DNA of 64,000 nucleotides from Bin87 sp963668585 (GTDB taxonomy: Bacteria > Chloroflexota > Dehalococcoidia > Lucifugimonadales > UBA3495): NCBI GenBank assembly GCA_963668585.1, contig OY764869.1, positions 558,001 through 622,000 on the forward strand. Direction: 5' to 3'. This document shows positions 42,421-49,895 of the stretch, in pieces (position 1 is the first letter of the stretch; each line of letters begins with the position of its first letter). The position numbers were made by a program, and so were the translations under genes. The notes beneath the pieces were generated by a model. It saw only the letters and a list, made by a program, of their open reading frames with translations. It was not told the origin of the DNA and did not search any database.

Positions 42421-43368
42421 ATGCCTGAAGTTTATGGGCAGGGAGATTTTCAGTACAACTTCGTCGCGGACTGGCTGAAACTGCCGGACGGAATGCGCCT
42501 GCTGGAGTGCCCCGGCGTCGCCGTGGACGGCAACGACCGCGTGTTCATCCTGACCCGCGGCGAGCATCCGATCATGGTCTTCGACAAGGACGGCAACTTT
42601 GAGCGGTCCTTCGGCCAGGGTCACTTCAGCGAAAACCGCACCCACGGCCTGTACTACAGCGACGCCGACGACACGCTGCTGGCCGCCGACGACGGCATCC
42701 ACACCATCCAGAAGTTCAGCGTCACCGGCGAAAAGCTGATGGAGATCGGCGAGAAGAACCATCCGGCCCCGCGCTGGAGCGGCCAGCCCTTCAACCGGCC
42801 CACCTCGGCCGCCATTCGCCCCAGCAACGGCGACATCTACATCTCCGACGGGTACGGCAACTCCCGCATCCATGTGTACAGCCCCGAGGGCGACCACAAA
42901 TTCTCCTGGGGTGAGCCGGGCATCGACGCCGGCCAGTTCATCCGACCCCACAACATCGCCTTCGACGAGGAAGAGCGGGTGTACGTCGTTGACCGCGAAT
43001 GCCACCGCATCCAGCTGTTCGACACCGACGGCAACTTCCTCACCATGTGGAGCAACATCCACCGGCCGGACTCCATGGTGTACTGGCAGGGCCACATCTA
43101 CGTCGGCGAGTTGAACGGCATGGGCGGCGTGGACGACGCTCCCGGCCTGGGCCACCGCGTCACCATCTACGACACCGAAGGCAACCGCGTCTGCGTGTTT
43201 GGCGCGCCCGAAGAGGGCGAGGGCCCCGGCCAGTTCATCGCGCCCCACGGCATCGCCGTGGACAGCACCGGCGCAGTGTACGTGTCGGAGGTGTCCTACA
43301 CCATCCGCGGCAGCCACATGGACCCGCCCCGCGAACTGCGCAGCTTCTCCAAGTACGCCCGCGTATAG
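42421..43368 (+). CDS. NHL-repeat beta-propeller protein
   Basis: The 315-residue protein has about six repeats of the NHL/SMP-30-like kind: GVAVDGNDRVFILTRGEHPI, then NIAFDEEERVYVVDRECHRI and GIAVDSTGAVYVSEVSYTI, each with a following FDxDGNF-type strand. The layout resembles peptidylamidoglycolate lyase-like propellers. No signal peptide is seen. GGGAGAG precedes the ATG. It may act with the upstream SDR (66 nt away), function not established. Confidence 0.85.
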   Translation: MPEVYGQGDFQYNFVADWLKLPDGMRLLECPGVAVDGNDRVFILTRGEHPIMVFDKDGNFERSFGQGHFSENRTHGLYYSDADDTLLAADDGIHTIQKFSVTGEKLMEIGEKNHPAPRWSGQPFNRPTSAAIRPSNGDIYISDGYGNSRIHVYSPEGDHKFSWGEPGIDAGQFIRPHNIAFDEEERVYVVDRECHRIQLFDTDGNFLTMWSNIHRPDSMVYWQGHIYVGELNGMGGVDDAPGLGHRVTIYDTEGNRVCVFGAPEEGEGPGQFIAPHGIAVDSTGAVYVSEVSYTIRGSHMDPPRELRSFSKYARV

Positions 43369-43393
43369 TTCCCGTCGAACGTGGCGAACAGGT

Positions 43394-43417
43394 AGGGGCG
43401 AATCATGATTCGCCCCT
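43394..43417. repeat. Perfect 24-nt palindrome, GGGGCGAAT family
   Basis: AGGGGCGAATCA at 43394-43405 is followed directly by its exact complement to 43417. It lies 26 nt after the NHL gene. Similar palindromes recur at 60586-60603 and 62242-62269, so this is one copy of a dispersed REP-like family that may also terminate transcription. Confidence 0.75.
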
Positions 43418-43487
43418 ATTCGTTGGCGAGTGATAAAATCGTATTGACCAATCAACCAGCATAGGCTAGGGACCCGGAGCGCGCATC

Positions 43488-43871
43488 ATGGCGACCGCAG
43501 ACACCGACCAGACCGTCAGGATCAACCGTCAGGTCAAAGCGCACCTGGACGCCGCCGACCGCGACCTCATGGCTGCCGATACCGTGAAAAGCTCGGCGGA
43601 GTTGTGGGCCGCCGTGCGCCTGGCCGCGGTTCTGACTCTCAAACAACGGGGTCTGCCCCACGAAACCGACGACGAAATCACGATGTCGATGGAAGCCATG
43701 GACGAGGCCGCAAAAGCGAAACGACGAGTCCTGGAATCCTATCAGGCCGCCAAGATTTTTCGCGACAATGCCAACCACGATTTTCTTGACCTCGAAGAGT
43801 TCCTGTTTTGCCTCCCAGGCGCAACGGAGTTCGTTGACCTGATGCAGGAGTTGTCTAAAACAACTCCATGA
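43488..43871 (+). CDS. HEPN/PaREP1-like small helical protein
   Basis: The 127-residue protein is all-helical. AHLDAADRDLMAADTVKSSA then ELWAAVRLAAVLTLKQRG follows the PaREP1/HEPN pattern of an A-rich pair of helices with an ELW motif. No Rx4H catalytic motif is visible, so it is not an obvious RNase. It overlaps the next gene by 4 nt, which encodes a similar protein; the two may form a heteromer. Confidence 0.6.
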   Translation: MATADTDQTVRINRQVKAHLDAADRDLMAADTVKSSAELWAAVRLAAVLTLKQRGLPHETDDEITMSMEAMDEAAKAKRRVLESYQAAKIFRDNANHDFLDLEEFLFCLPGATEFVDLMQELSKTTP

Positions 43872-44227
43872 TGACCTACGATGAGCATGTCTCTGAAGCG
43901 TTGGACTGTCTTCAAACTGCTGGCGAACTCATCTGGAGAAATCGACGACGACAAGCCTCTGAGATCTTATGGTTGGCGGTGAAACACGCCATCGATGCGC
44001 TCGCCATCACAACCAATCAGGAACATGGCAAATACCAACACAAGCGGGCCGTGATCACCGGTTGGGGCAATCCGGATTTGACCAGGCGATTGAAAACCGC
44101 AATGCGGATTCACGCCGACGCTGACAAGGGGTTCATGAGCGAGCATGATTTGTCGATTGACCAGGTGACCACACGGTTTTTCGTAGAACAACTGCTTGCC
44201 ATAGCAGACGAACTTAACGACGACTAG
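43868..44227 (+). CDS. HEPN/PaREP1-like small helical protein, partner
   Basis: The 119-residue protein contains ALDCLQTAGELIWRNRRRQA then SEILWLAVKHAIDALA, the PaREP1-type pattern (A..l...A.ELi......QASEILW.AV..AI.ALA). The C-terminal half is helical and charged. Start ATG overlaps the stop of its partner (ATGA). Function of PaREP1 proteins is unknown. Confidence 0.65.
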   Translation: MMTYDEHVSEALDCLQTAGELIWRNRRRQASEILWLAVKHAIDALAITTNQEHGKYQHKRAVITGWGNPDLTRRLKTAMRIHADADKGFMSEHDLSIDQVTTRFFVEQLLAIADELNDD

Positions 44228-44238
44228 AGGCAAACAAA

Positions 44239-45306
44239 TTGACCACTTCCTTCACCGACACCACCACCACTTCCTGGGACGATGCGCTCTCCGCCATCGA
44301 GAGGGGCTACGACCTCGGCTGGAGCGACGGCCTTCCCATCGTGCCGCCCACCACGGCCCGCGTCGCCGAGTTCATCGGTTACGCCGGGCGTCCCCCTGAC
44401 GATCTCCTCGGCGAGTTGCCCGAACGCCGCCGCGTCATCACCGTGGAAAAAGCGGCCGCCAACGCCGTTATGGCCGGCTGTCTGCCCGAGTATTTCCCCG
44501 TCGTGCTGGCCGCCACCGAAGCCATGCTGGACCCCGTGTTCAACCTGGTCGGCCCCTCATCCAGCATGGGCGGCGCTGCGGTGCTGTGCATCGTCAACGG
44601 CCCCGTCCGGGAGCAGATCGGACTGAACAGCCGCAACAACCTGTTCGGCCCCGGCAACCGCGCCAACGGCACCATCGGCCGTTCCGTCCGCCTCATCCTG
44701 ATGAACGCCTGCGCCGCCGTGCCGGGACTCTTCGACCGCAGCGTTATCGGCCATCCCGGCAAGTACACCTACTGCATCTCCGAAGCGGAGGGAGAGACCC
44801 ACTGGACGCCGCTGCACGTGGAGCGCGGATTCAACGCCGGCGACAGCACGGTAACGGTCTTCGCCGGCGAGAGTCCCCGCCAGATCCGCGCCGTGGGCCG
44901 GCCCGAAGCCATCCTGTACGCCATGGCCGACGTCGCATCCACGCTGGGCACTTCCATGTCCACCTCAGGTTCCGTGGGCGATGTCTCCGTGGGCATCCGC
45001 CAGGGCCAGATTGTGGTAACATTCGCCGGCAACAGCAACCTGTGGCGGGACTGGACCAAGGAAAAGATACGCGAGTATCTGCACGCCAATATCCAGCGCT
45101 CGGTCGCCGACCTGAAACGCGGCCTCGTGTTGCGCGGCGATATCGAACCGGGCGATGAAGCCGCCATGGTGCCGCTGATTCCTGAACCGGAGGACATCCT
45201 GGTTTTGTTCGCCGGCGGCGAGGAGTCCAACATGGCCTCGGTCATTCCCAGTTGGGGCCCCAAGGTCGGCTCCACCGCAGTCACCAAGGCGGTGCGCATA
45301 CCATAG
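44239..45306 (+). CDS. Conserved protein encoded before a UGSC selenoprotein
   Basis: This 355-residue protein starts with TTG 44239 (AGAGG 8 nt upstream), giving MTTSFTDTTTTSW. It contains GWSDGLPIVPPTTARV near residue 30, several Gly/Ser-rich turns (LVGPSSSMGGAAVLCIVNGP) and LFGPGNRANGTIGRSVRLIL. The C-terminal third has EDILVLFAGGEESNMASVIP. I know proteins beginning with the DGLPIVPPT wording as neighbours of UGSC (seleno)proteins, but not their activity. It ends in the first unit of a 15-nt tandem repeat. Probably cytoplasmic and co-transcribed with the UGSC gene 86 nt downstream. Confidence 0.7.
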   Translation: MTTSFTDTTTTSWDDALSAIERGYDLGWSDGLPIVPPTTARVAEFIGYAGRPPDDLLGELPERRRVITVEKAAANAVMAGCLPEYFPVVLAATEAMLDPVFNLVGPSSSMGGAAVLCIVNGPVREQIGLNSRNNLFGPGNRANGTIGRSVRLILMNACAAVPGLFDRSVIGHPGKYTYCISEAEGETHWTPLHVERGFNAGDSTVTVFAGESPRQIRAVGRPEAILYAMADVASTLGTSMSTSGSVGDVSVGIRQGQIVVTFAGNSNLWRDWTKEKIREYLHANIQRSVADLKRGLVLRGDIEPGDEAAMVPLIPEPEDILVLFAGGEESNMASVIPSWGPKVGSTAVTKAVRIP

Positions 45307-45337
45307 ATGCGCATACCATAGATGCGCATACCATAGA
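45293..45337 (+). repeat. 15-nt tandem repeat, three copies
   Basis: TGCGCATACCATAGA occurs three times head to tail (45293-45307, 45308-45322, 45323-45337). The first copy encodes the last residues and stop of the preceding gene; each copy carries the TAG. It may be slippage-prone. Confidence 0.85.
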
Positions 45338-45392
45338 GTGGAATCCCCCTTCGCCCCGCCTGCGATAGCCTGGTATTCCTGGAGGAAAAACA

Positions 45393-45929
45393 ATGGCAAC
45401 CCAACAATACACCCTGGTGAACCCCGTCACCGAACCCATCATCGCGCCCTTTGACGGCGCGCCGCGCCTGCCTTCGCTGGCCGGAACGCGTCTGGGCCTG
45501 ATTGACGACAGCAAGCGCAACGCCGACGTACTCCTTGAGGAACTGGCCGAAGTGCTGCGCAACCGCTACGAAATCCGCGAGGTGCGCTGGCTCCGCAAGC
45601 CCAGCGCGTCGCGTCCCGCCGACCCTGAGGAACTCCAGGAGTTGGTGTCCAACGTGGACTCGGTGGTGGTTGCCATCGGAGATTGAGGGAGCTGCAGCGC
45701 GTGCAGTGTGCACGACGGAATCCACGTTGAGAAGGCCGGCCTCCCCTCCGCCACCATCTGCACCGACCGGTTCATTCCCACCGCCCAGGGCATGGCCAAG
45801 ATGTGGGGCGCGGAAGACTATCCGACCATTTTCACCCAGCATCCCATTGAGAACCTGGACCGACCGGCCCTGCGCGAACGCGCCGAGGGTCTGGCCAGCG
45901 AGGTGGTCGCAATCCTGACCGGCGGCTGA
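45393..45929 (+). CDS. UGSC-family selenoprotein with in-frame UGA
   Basis: A TGA at 45684-45686 interrupts one continuous frame. Reading it as selenocysteine gives a 178-residue protein with Sec at position 98 in the motif VVAIGD-U-GSCSACSVHDG, which defines the UGSC (seleno)protein family. The two halves make no sense alone: the first ends abruptly after VDSVVVAIGD, and the second continues the fold with AGLPSATICTDRF and HPIENLD. The N-terminal RLGLIDDSKRNADVLLEELA also fits. GGAGG lies 7 nt before the ATG. U-G-S-C is a likely redox or metal centre. The organism must then carry selA, selB, selC and selD elsewhere; none is in this window. Confidence 0.9.
45692..45706 (+). promoter_or_regulatory. 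Candidate SECIS hairpin after the UGA
   Basis: CTGCA (45692-45696) pairs with TGCAG (45702-45706) around GCGCG, beginning 5 nt after the UGA; a flanking G-T pair extends it. An alternative stem GTGCA/TGCAC spans 45701-45713. Bacterial SelB needs a hairpin just downstream of UGA, so one of these is the probable element. Confidence 0.5.
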
Positions 45930-45950
45930 TACGTCCGGCGATACGGTGTT

Positions 45951-45984
45951 CTGTAGGGAGCGAGTGATCATTCGCTCCCTACAG
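45951..45984. repeat. Palindrome after the UGSC gene
   Basis: CTGTAGGGAGCGA (45951-45963) and its exact complement (45972-45984) enclose 8 nt. It lies 22 nt after the selenoprotein stop. It resembles the GGGGCGAAT palindromes in plan and may act as a terminator, although no T-run follows. Confidence 0.65.
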
Positions 45985-46014
45985 TTAATCTGTCACTCTT
46001 GAACGGAGAATACA

Positions 46015-46404
46015 ATGACTGAACAGCCAACGCCCGCGACCGCCGCCCCTGGCAATTCTACCCTTCAGACCACCAAAACCATCGTTGCCATCATAACCAT
46101 GTCCCTGACCGCGGTGGGCATCGTGGTTCTGCTCGTAATTGCAGTCTCTCTTTACCCGTCTCTGCGGGCAACGGCAATCAACATGGAAAAGGCCAGCGAG
46201 GCGGTGGCGGAGTCAGCCGAAAACTTCTCGAACGTTTCCGACGAGACCTCCCAGAATCTGGTGAGCACGTCCGAAAATTTCAATCAGGCCTCGATGAACT
46301 TCAGCGAAGCCTCTGCGAATTTCCACCGCAACTCGCTGGATGACAACATGGCCGAAACTATCATCCGCGTACTGGAAGGGTCGGGAGACGGCAGTTCCCG
46401 CTAG
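46015..46404 (+). CDS. Membrane-anchored coiled-coil-like protein
   Basis: The 129-residue protein has one hydrophobic segment at residues about 23-47 (IVAIITMSLTAVGIVVLLVI). It is followed by an extended helical region with repeating A-S-E-N-F units (SAENFSNVS, TSENFNQAS, SEASANF) at 7-residue spacing, as in an amphipathic rod. GGAG lies before the ATG. Function unknown. Its TAG stop overlaps the TAG of the convergent Trm112-like gene in CTAG. Confidence 0.7.
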   Translation: MTEQPTPATAAPGNSTLQTTKTIVAIITMSLTAVGIVVLLVIAVSLYPSLRATAINMEKASEAVAESAENFSNVSDETSQNLVSTSENFNQASMNFSEASANFHRNSLDDNMAETIIRVLEGSGDGSSR

Positions 46405-46622
46405 CGGCCGGCCGCAATTTCGGCATCCCGCAACTCCGGCGGCAGCAGGTTCGGAATGCCGCCGGCGATGGGATACCTTTCGCCGCACGGCTCGCAGGTG
46501 AGCGTGCCGGTCAGCACCTCCCCGGCATCGGGCGCGCCGTCCGGAGCGATCTCATGCGCGTCCAGATCCAGCGCGCCCTTGCAGACCGGGCAGGCGATAA
46601 TGTCCAGCAGATCGGTTTTCAT
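46401..46622 (-). CDS. Trm112-family small zinc protein
   Basis: The 73-residue protein starts at 46622 (MKTDLLDIIACPVCKGAL), preferred because GGGAG lies 6 nt upstream. Two Cys pairs (CPVC and CEPC) and the ending ERYPIAGGIPNLLPPE are the Trm112 signature. Family members activate methyltransferases or occur as short stand-alone proteins. The middle insertion is longer than usual. Confidence 0.87.
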   Translation of the reverse strand: MKTDLLDIIACPVCKGALDLDAHEIAPDGAPDAGEVLTGTLTCEPCGERYPIAGGIPNLLPPELRDAEIAAGR

Positions 46623-46642
46623 TTGCATCTCCCTACGTTTGG

Positions 46643-47101
46643 TCAGCCCATCAATCCGCGTTCAAACAACCAGGTCAGCACGTCGGCCAACCCGATGACC
46701 AACACGCCGATGATGGTCAGCGCAACCGGGCCCGTCAGGGCGCCGACCGGTCCGCCAGCGCCCCGTCCCCGTCGCCGGGGCAGCAGCCATGCGACGCAAA
46801 AAGCGTAGGCGGCCAGCACGATTTTGGCAATCAGCGCGGCTGTGTACGCGATGCCGGCGGCATCCGACGTGAGCCGGTCCACCGTCAGAATCACCCCGGT
46901 GACGATCAGCACGGCGATGGCCGTGGTGACGATGGGACGGAACTCAACGGCCAGGGCGCGACCCACCAGGCCGTCGGCGTCGGCGGAGCGCAACGCCGGT
47001 CGGGCCGCCAGCAGCATGAACAGACTGCCGCCGATCCACGCCACCGCCGCCAGCGCGTGCGCCCAGCGAATCACCAGCAGGATGATCTCCAGCACGTCCA
47101 T
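46643..47101 (-). CDS. CopD-like four-helix membrane protein
   Basis: The 152-residue protein has four membrane helices with the CopD/DUF2269-like start VIRWAHALAAVAWIGGSLFM, in which the His and the WIGG motif are conserved and could bind metal or haem. An Arg/Gly-rich loop separates helices three and four. It lies directly downstream of the TlpA-like lipoprotein gene, whose stop is 16 nt before this start, so they form an operon perhaps concerned with copper or thiol redox. Confidence 0.75.
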   Translation of the reverse strand: MDVLEIILLVIRWAHALAAVAWIGGSLFMLLAARPALRSADADGLVGRALAVEFRPIVTTAIAVLIVTGVILTVDRLTSDAAGIAYTAALIAKIVLAAYAFCVAWLLPRRRGRGAGGPVGALTGPVALTIIGVLVIGLADVLTWLFERGLMG

Positions 47102-47123
47102 CAGCCCAGCACGTCCATCAGCC
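47090..47123 (-). repeat. 17-nt tandem duplication at a gene junction
   Basis: CAGCACGTCCATCAGCC occurs twice in tandem (47090-47106 and 47107-47123). One copy covers the CopD-like start, the other the TlpA-like stop plus a duplicate ATG. The extra ATG opens a five-codon frame MDVLG before a stop. Confidence 0.85.
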
Positions 47124-47663
47124 CAGCAGATCGTCCAGCATTTCGGTCAGGCTGTCAAAGTCCATGCGGCTGATTTCCATGCTGTGCACCCGGCCGGCCT
47201 GGTCTATGAAGTATGTGGTCGGGAAGTACTGCACCGCGTATTCCTGGGCCACGCGCGCCCTGACATCGGTGGCGAAGCTGAACGTCAACCCCAACTCGTC
47301 AACGAACTGCCGCGCCTCAACCTCCGTGTCGAACCCCTGCGGAACGAACAACCCGATGATACGCACCTTGCGGCCCCGGTATTCTTCCCAAACATCCTGA
47401 AAGGCCGGCATCTCGTCGCGGCACGGCGGGCACGACGGATACCAGAAGTTGATCACCACCACGTTTCCCCGCTGCTCCGACAGGCGAAACTCCTCCCCGT
47501 CGAAGGTCGTCAGCCCAAAGTCGCTCGCCGGCTCGCCCGAAGCGCAACCAACCAGCAGGATCGATAATCCCAACAGCGCCAACACCCACAGGGTGTTGAA
47601 CCGACAGAACGAACGTGGCCGGGGCAGGATGCCGGGCGTGCGTGGTATCGCGAGCATTGCCAT
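47118..47663 (-). CDS. TlpA-like thioredoxin-fold lipoprotein
   Basis: The 181-residue protein has a basic N terminus, a hydrophobic signal and the lipobox LLVGC near residue 40. The redoxin domain follows: VVINFWYPSCPPCRDEMPAF with a CPPC active site, and YFPTTYFIDQAGRV with the cis-Pro loop (FPT). It should act outside the membrane, reducing or resolving thiols, e.g. for cytochrome or copper-centre maturation. No ribosome site is evident before the ATG. Confidence 0.88.
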   Translation of the reverse strand: MAMLAIPRTPGILPRPRSFCRFNTLWVLALLGLSILLVGCASGEPASDFGLTTFDGEEFRLSEQRGNVVVINFWYPSCPPCRDEMPAFQDVWEEYRGRKVRIIGLFVPQGFDTEVEARQFVDELGLTFSFATDVRARVAQEYAVQYFPTTYFIDQAGRVHSMEISRMDFDSLTEMLDDLLG

Positions 47664-47771
47664 ATTTTACAGCAGCGCGGCTCATGGATGACGCCGGCCG
47701 GCGTCCGGTTGCAGTCTGACTTCCCGCCGGGCGTGCCCGCAACGCGCGATCCGTCCCGAGCCGGCCGCCGC

Positions 47772-49001
47772 CTATCCCTTGGCCTGACCCGCTGTCTCCC
47801 GGAACTGGCGGCCGAACAGTCCCGTCAGCAGCGCGCTGACGACCGTTGCGCCGACGCACATGTAGCCGATGCCCATGTAGCCCACGTTCGCCAGCAGCGC
47901 CCCCGCTATGGCAGCGCCCAGCATGCCGCCGCCCTGGTTGCTGAAACCCATCAGGCCTACGCCGGTCGCCTTGGACTCGCCGGAATACTCGGTGCTGGCG
48001 GCGACGAGGATCGGGAACGTCACGCTCAGCATGCCGGTGCTGACCGTCGCAACGGCCACTGTCGCCCACATCCCCATCTCTACCGAAAACACCACGAACC
48101 CGAACACGCCGCCGGCGATGCCGCAGGCTGCGATGACCAGCGCGCGGTACCTCCGGTTTGCCACATAGGATGCGCAGTAGGTGCCAGCCATCTGCCCAAT
48201 CGAGGTGATCGCCAGCGGCAGGGCCACGAAGCCCACGCTCAGGTCGTAGGTATGTATCAGGTAGGCCGCGAAGAAACTGATACTCCCCCAAAAGGCGATG
48301 CGCTGTGACACGTTCACCGCCACCGCGACGCGGAAGAACCGCAGCGACACCAGCGCCTTGTACCGGGAGAAGTATGCGAGGTTCCGGACCCGCTGTCCCT
48401 GCTCCTTGGGGAGCCACAGGAAGTTGGCCACCAGCGCTGCCACCAGCAGGCTGCCGTACAGGATGAACGCAAACTGCCAGCCGCCCACATCTGCCAGCAC
48501 CGCAACCAGCGGTACGCTGATGGCCGCCGCCAGACCCTGGATCGACAGCAGCGCGCTCACCGCCCGGGCCCGCCTGGCCGGCGAAATCACGTCCGACACC
48601 GACCCCACGATGTTGGGGGGAATCACTCCCCCGCCCAGGCCGGTCAGGACCCGCATCAGCATCAGCGTTTCCAGGTTGGGCGCGAACGCGCAGCCCAGCA
48701 TCGACACCGAGAGCACCGCCAGGCTCACCAGGGCCACGGGCCGACGCCCGAACGAATCGGACAAAGGCCCACCGGAAACACCCATGATTGCCCACGCAGC
48801 AAAGGTGGCCGTGGCGAGCTGGCCGGCAACGGCCACCGATATGTCCAGGTCGGTGGCGATCTCCACCAGCAGCGGCGGCACAATCAGGATCGCGCTTATC
48901 GTCGCAAAAACGGTGATCGCCTGCACGGCCATGAACCATGCTTTGTTCACTTCCTTCCGCACGGCCGACGCCGCCATCGGTTGAGAGCTGTTTGATGCCA
49001 T
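47772..49001 (-). CDS. MFS-family transporter
   Basis: About 409 residues from ATG 49001 (MASNSSQPMAAS); starts at 49013 and 49073 are also possible. Twelve hydrophobic segments are visible. The loop 2-3 signature of the major facilitator superfamily is SGGPLSDSFGRRPVALVSLA, and the first half also has MRVLTGLGGGVIPPN. It looks like a drug/proton antiporter of the DHA type. It is divergent from an HxlR-type regulator gene, the common layout for an efflux pump and its repressor. Confidence 0.87.
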   Translation of the reverse strand: MASNSSQPMAASAVRKEVNKAWFMAVQAITVFATISAILIVPPLLVEIATDLDISVAVAGQLATATFAAWAIMGVSGGPLSDSFGRRPVALVSLAVLSVSMLGCAFAPNLETLMLMRVLTGLGGGVIPPNIVGSVSDVISPARRARAVSALLSIQGLAAAISVPLVAVLADVGGWQFAFILYGSLLVAALVANFLWLPKEQGQRVRNLAYFSRYKALVSLRFFRVAVAVNVSQRIAFWGSISFFAAYLIHTYDLSVGFVALPLAITSIGQMAGTYCASYVANRRYRALVIAACGIAGGVFGFVVFSVEMGMWATVAVATVSTGMLSVTFPILVAASTEYSGESKATGVGLMGFSNQGGGMLGAAIAGALLANVGYMGIGYMCVGATVVSALLTGLFGRQFRETAGQAKG

Positions 49002-49109
49002 GGGTATAATCATCAACCTTTGAGCGGGGACACCGCGGGAAGCGGTGGCCAGCCCGTAAGAGAACTCTCGCAATCCATGACCATGGATTGGTGAGTTGCT
49101 GAAATAATA

Positions 49110-49155
49110 ACTTGCATTTCACAAGTCATTATACACGATCAGTTGCGATTTGCAA
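49110..49155. promoter_or_regulatory. Two operator-like palindromes between MFS and HxlR genes
   Basis: ACTTGCATTTCACAAGT (49110-49126) and TTGCGATTTGCAA (49143-49155) are similar inverted repeats with centres about 31 nt, or three helix turns, apart. The second covers the -35 of the regulator promoter. This fits binding by an HxlR dimer pair and autorepression. Confidence 0.65.
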
Positions 49156-49179
49156 GGCATCCGGAATTATCGTTATACT
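49150..49179 (+). promoter_or_regulatory. Promoter of the HxlR-type gene
   Basis: TTGCAA (49150-49155), 18-nt spacer, TATACT (49174-49179). The start ATG follows only 6 nt after the -10, so the message would be leaderless or nearly so, in keeping with the absence of a ribosome site. Confidence 0.6.
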
Positions 49180-49185
49180 GGCCGC

Positions 49186-49659
49186 ATGATTTACGAGCCA
49201 AACCAGTGCCCAATCCGTTTTGGGCTGGGCGTATTCGGGGATCGCTGGTCGTTGCTGATCATCCGCGACCTGATGTTTCGCGGCTCCACCCGCTTTCGGG
49301 ACTTCCTGGATGCCGATGAAGGCATTTCAACCAACGTGCTGTCCGACCGGCTGAGCCGGCTGGAAACGCACGGGATCATCAGCCGCCGCAGGGACCAGGC
49401 CGATGGACGGCAGGTCCGGTACCAGTTGACCGACAAGGGAAAAGACCTGCTTCCGGTCATGCTGACGATGTTCGCCTGGGCTGAAAGGTATGACCCCGAG
49501 ACCCGAGTTTCCGGCGAACTGGCCGACCGGATACGGACCGATTTATCCGCCGTTTGCGGTGAAGCCCTGGCCGCGATGGAAAATGCCGACCGCATCCCGG
49601 TGTTGCCGCTGCTGAACGGCGAGATGGACGATGCGGGCGTCGATCCCGCACGCGCATGA
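49186..49659 (+). CDS. HxlR-family transcriptional regulator
   Basis: About 157 residues from ATG 49186 (MIYEPNQCPIRFGLGVFGDR). The winged-helix signature is complete: FGDRWSLLIIRDLMFRGSTR, then ISTNVLSDRLSRLETHGII and the wing RQVRYQLTDKGKDLLPV. The Cys in NQCPI corresponds to the redox- or aldehyde-sensing Cys of some members. The C-terminal 50 residues extend beyond the usual length. It probably represses the divergent MFS gene and itself. Confidence 0.9.
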   Translation: MIYEPNQCPIRFGLGVFGDRWSLLIIRDLMFRGSTRFRDFLDADEGISTNVLSDRLSRLETHGIISRRRDQADGRQVRYQLTDKGKDLLPVMLTMFAWAERYDPETRVSGELADRIRTDLSAVCGEALAAMENADRIPVLPLLNGEMDDAGVDPARA

Positions 49660-49895
49660 GGGCGGGGTAAGGCATCCCGCGTCTCTCCCGCCGCTCTGAG
49701 CGGCATCCCGCATCCTGCCCGTGGGGAACTTGTCGGACCATGGGATCTGCAATCGAACGGTTGGGATAGAACGACGGCGCCCCGCTGCGGTGTGTGTTGA
49801 CGTCCCAACGCACCGGGTTACAATCATCCCGTCATTCTGACCCCATTTCCGACTGCCGCTTATCTATGGCGGACTTCCACATCCGAGGTGTTTGT

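Noticed and set aside
45684..45686. TGA as an ordinary stop or pseudogene mutation
   Set aside because: The codon falls exactly at the U of the UGSC motif and the downstream frame is fully conserved in character, which a random nonsense mutation would not explain.
47317..49122. Minus-strand frame of 601 codons over the MFS and TlpA genes
   Set aside because: It is in another frame of the same strand as real genes and spans their junction; Arg/Gly-rich shadow.
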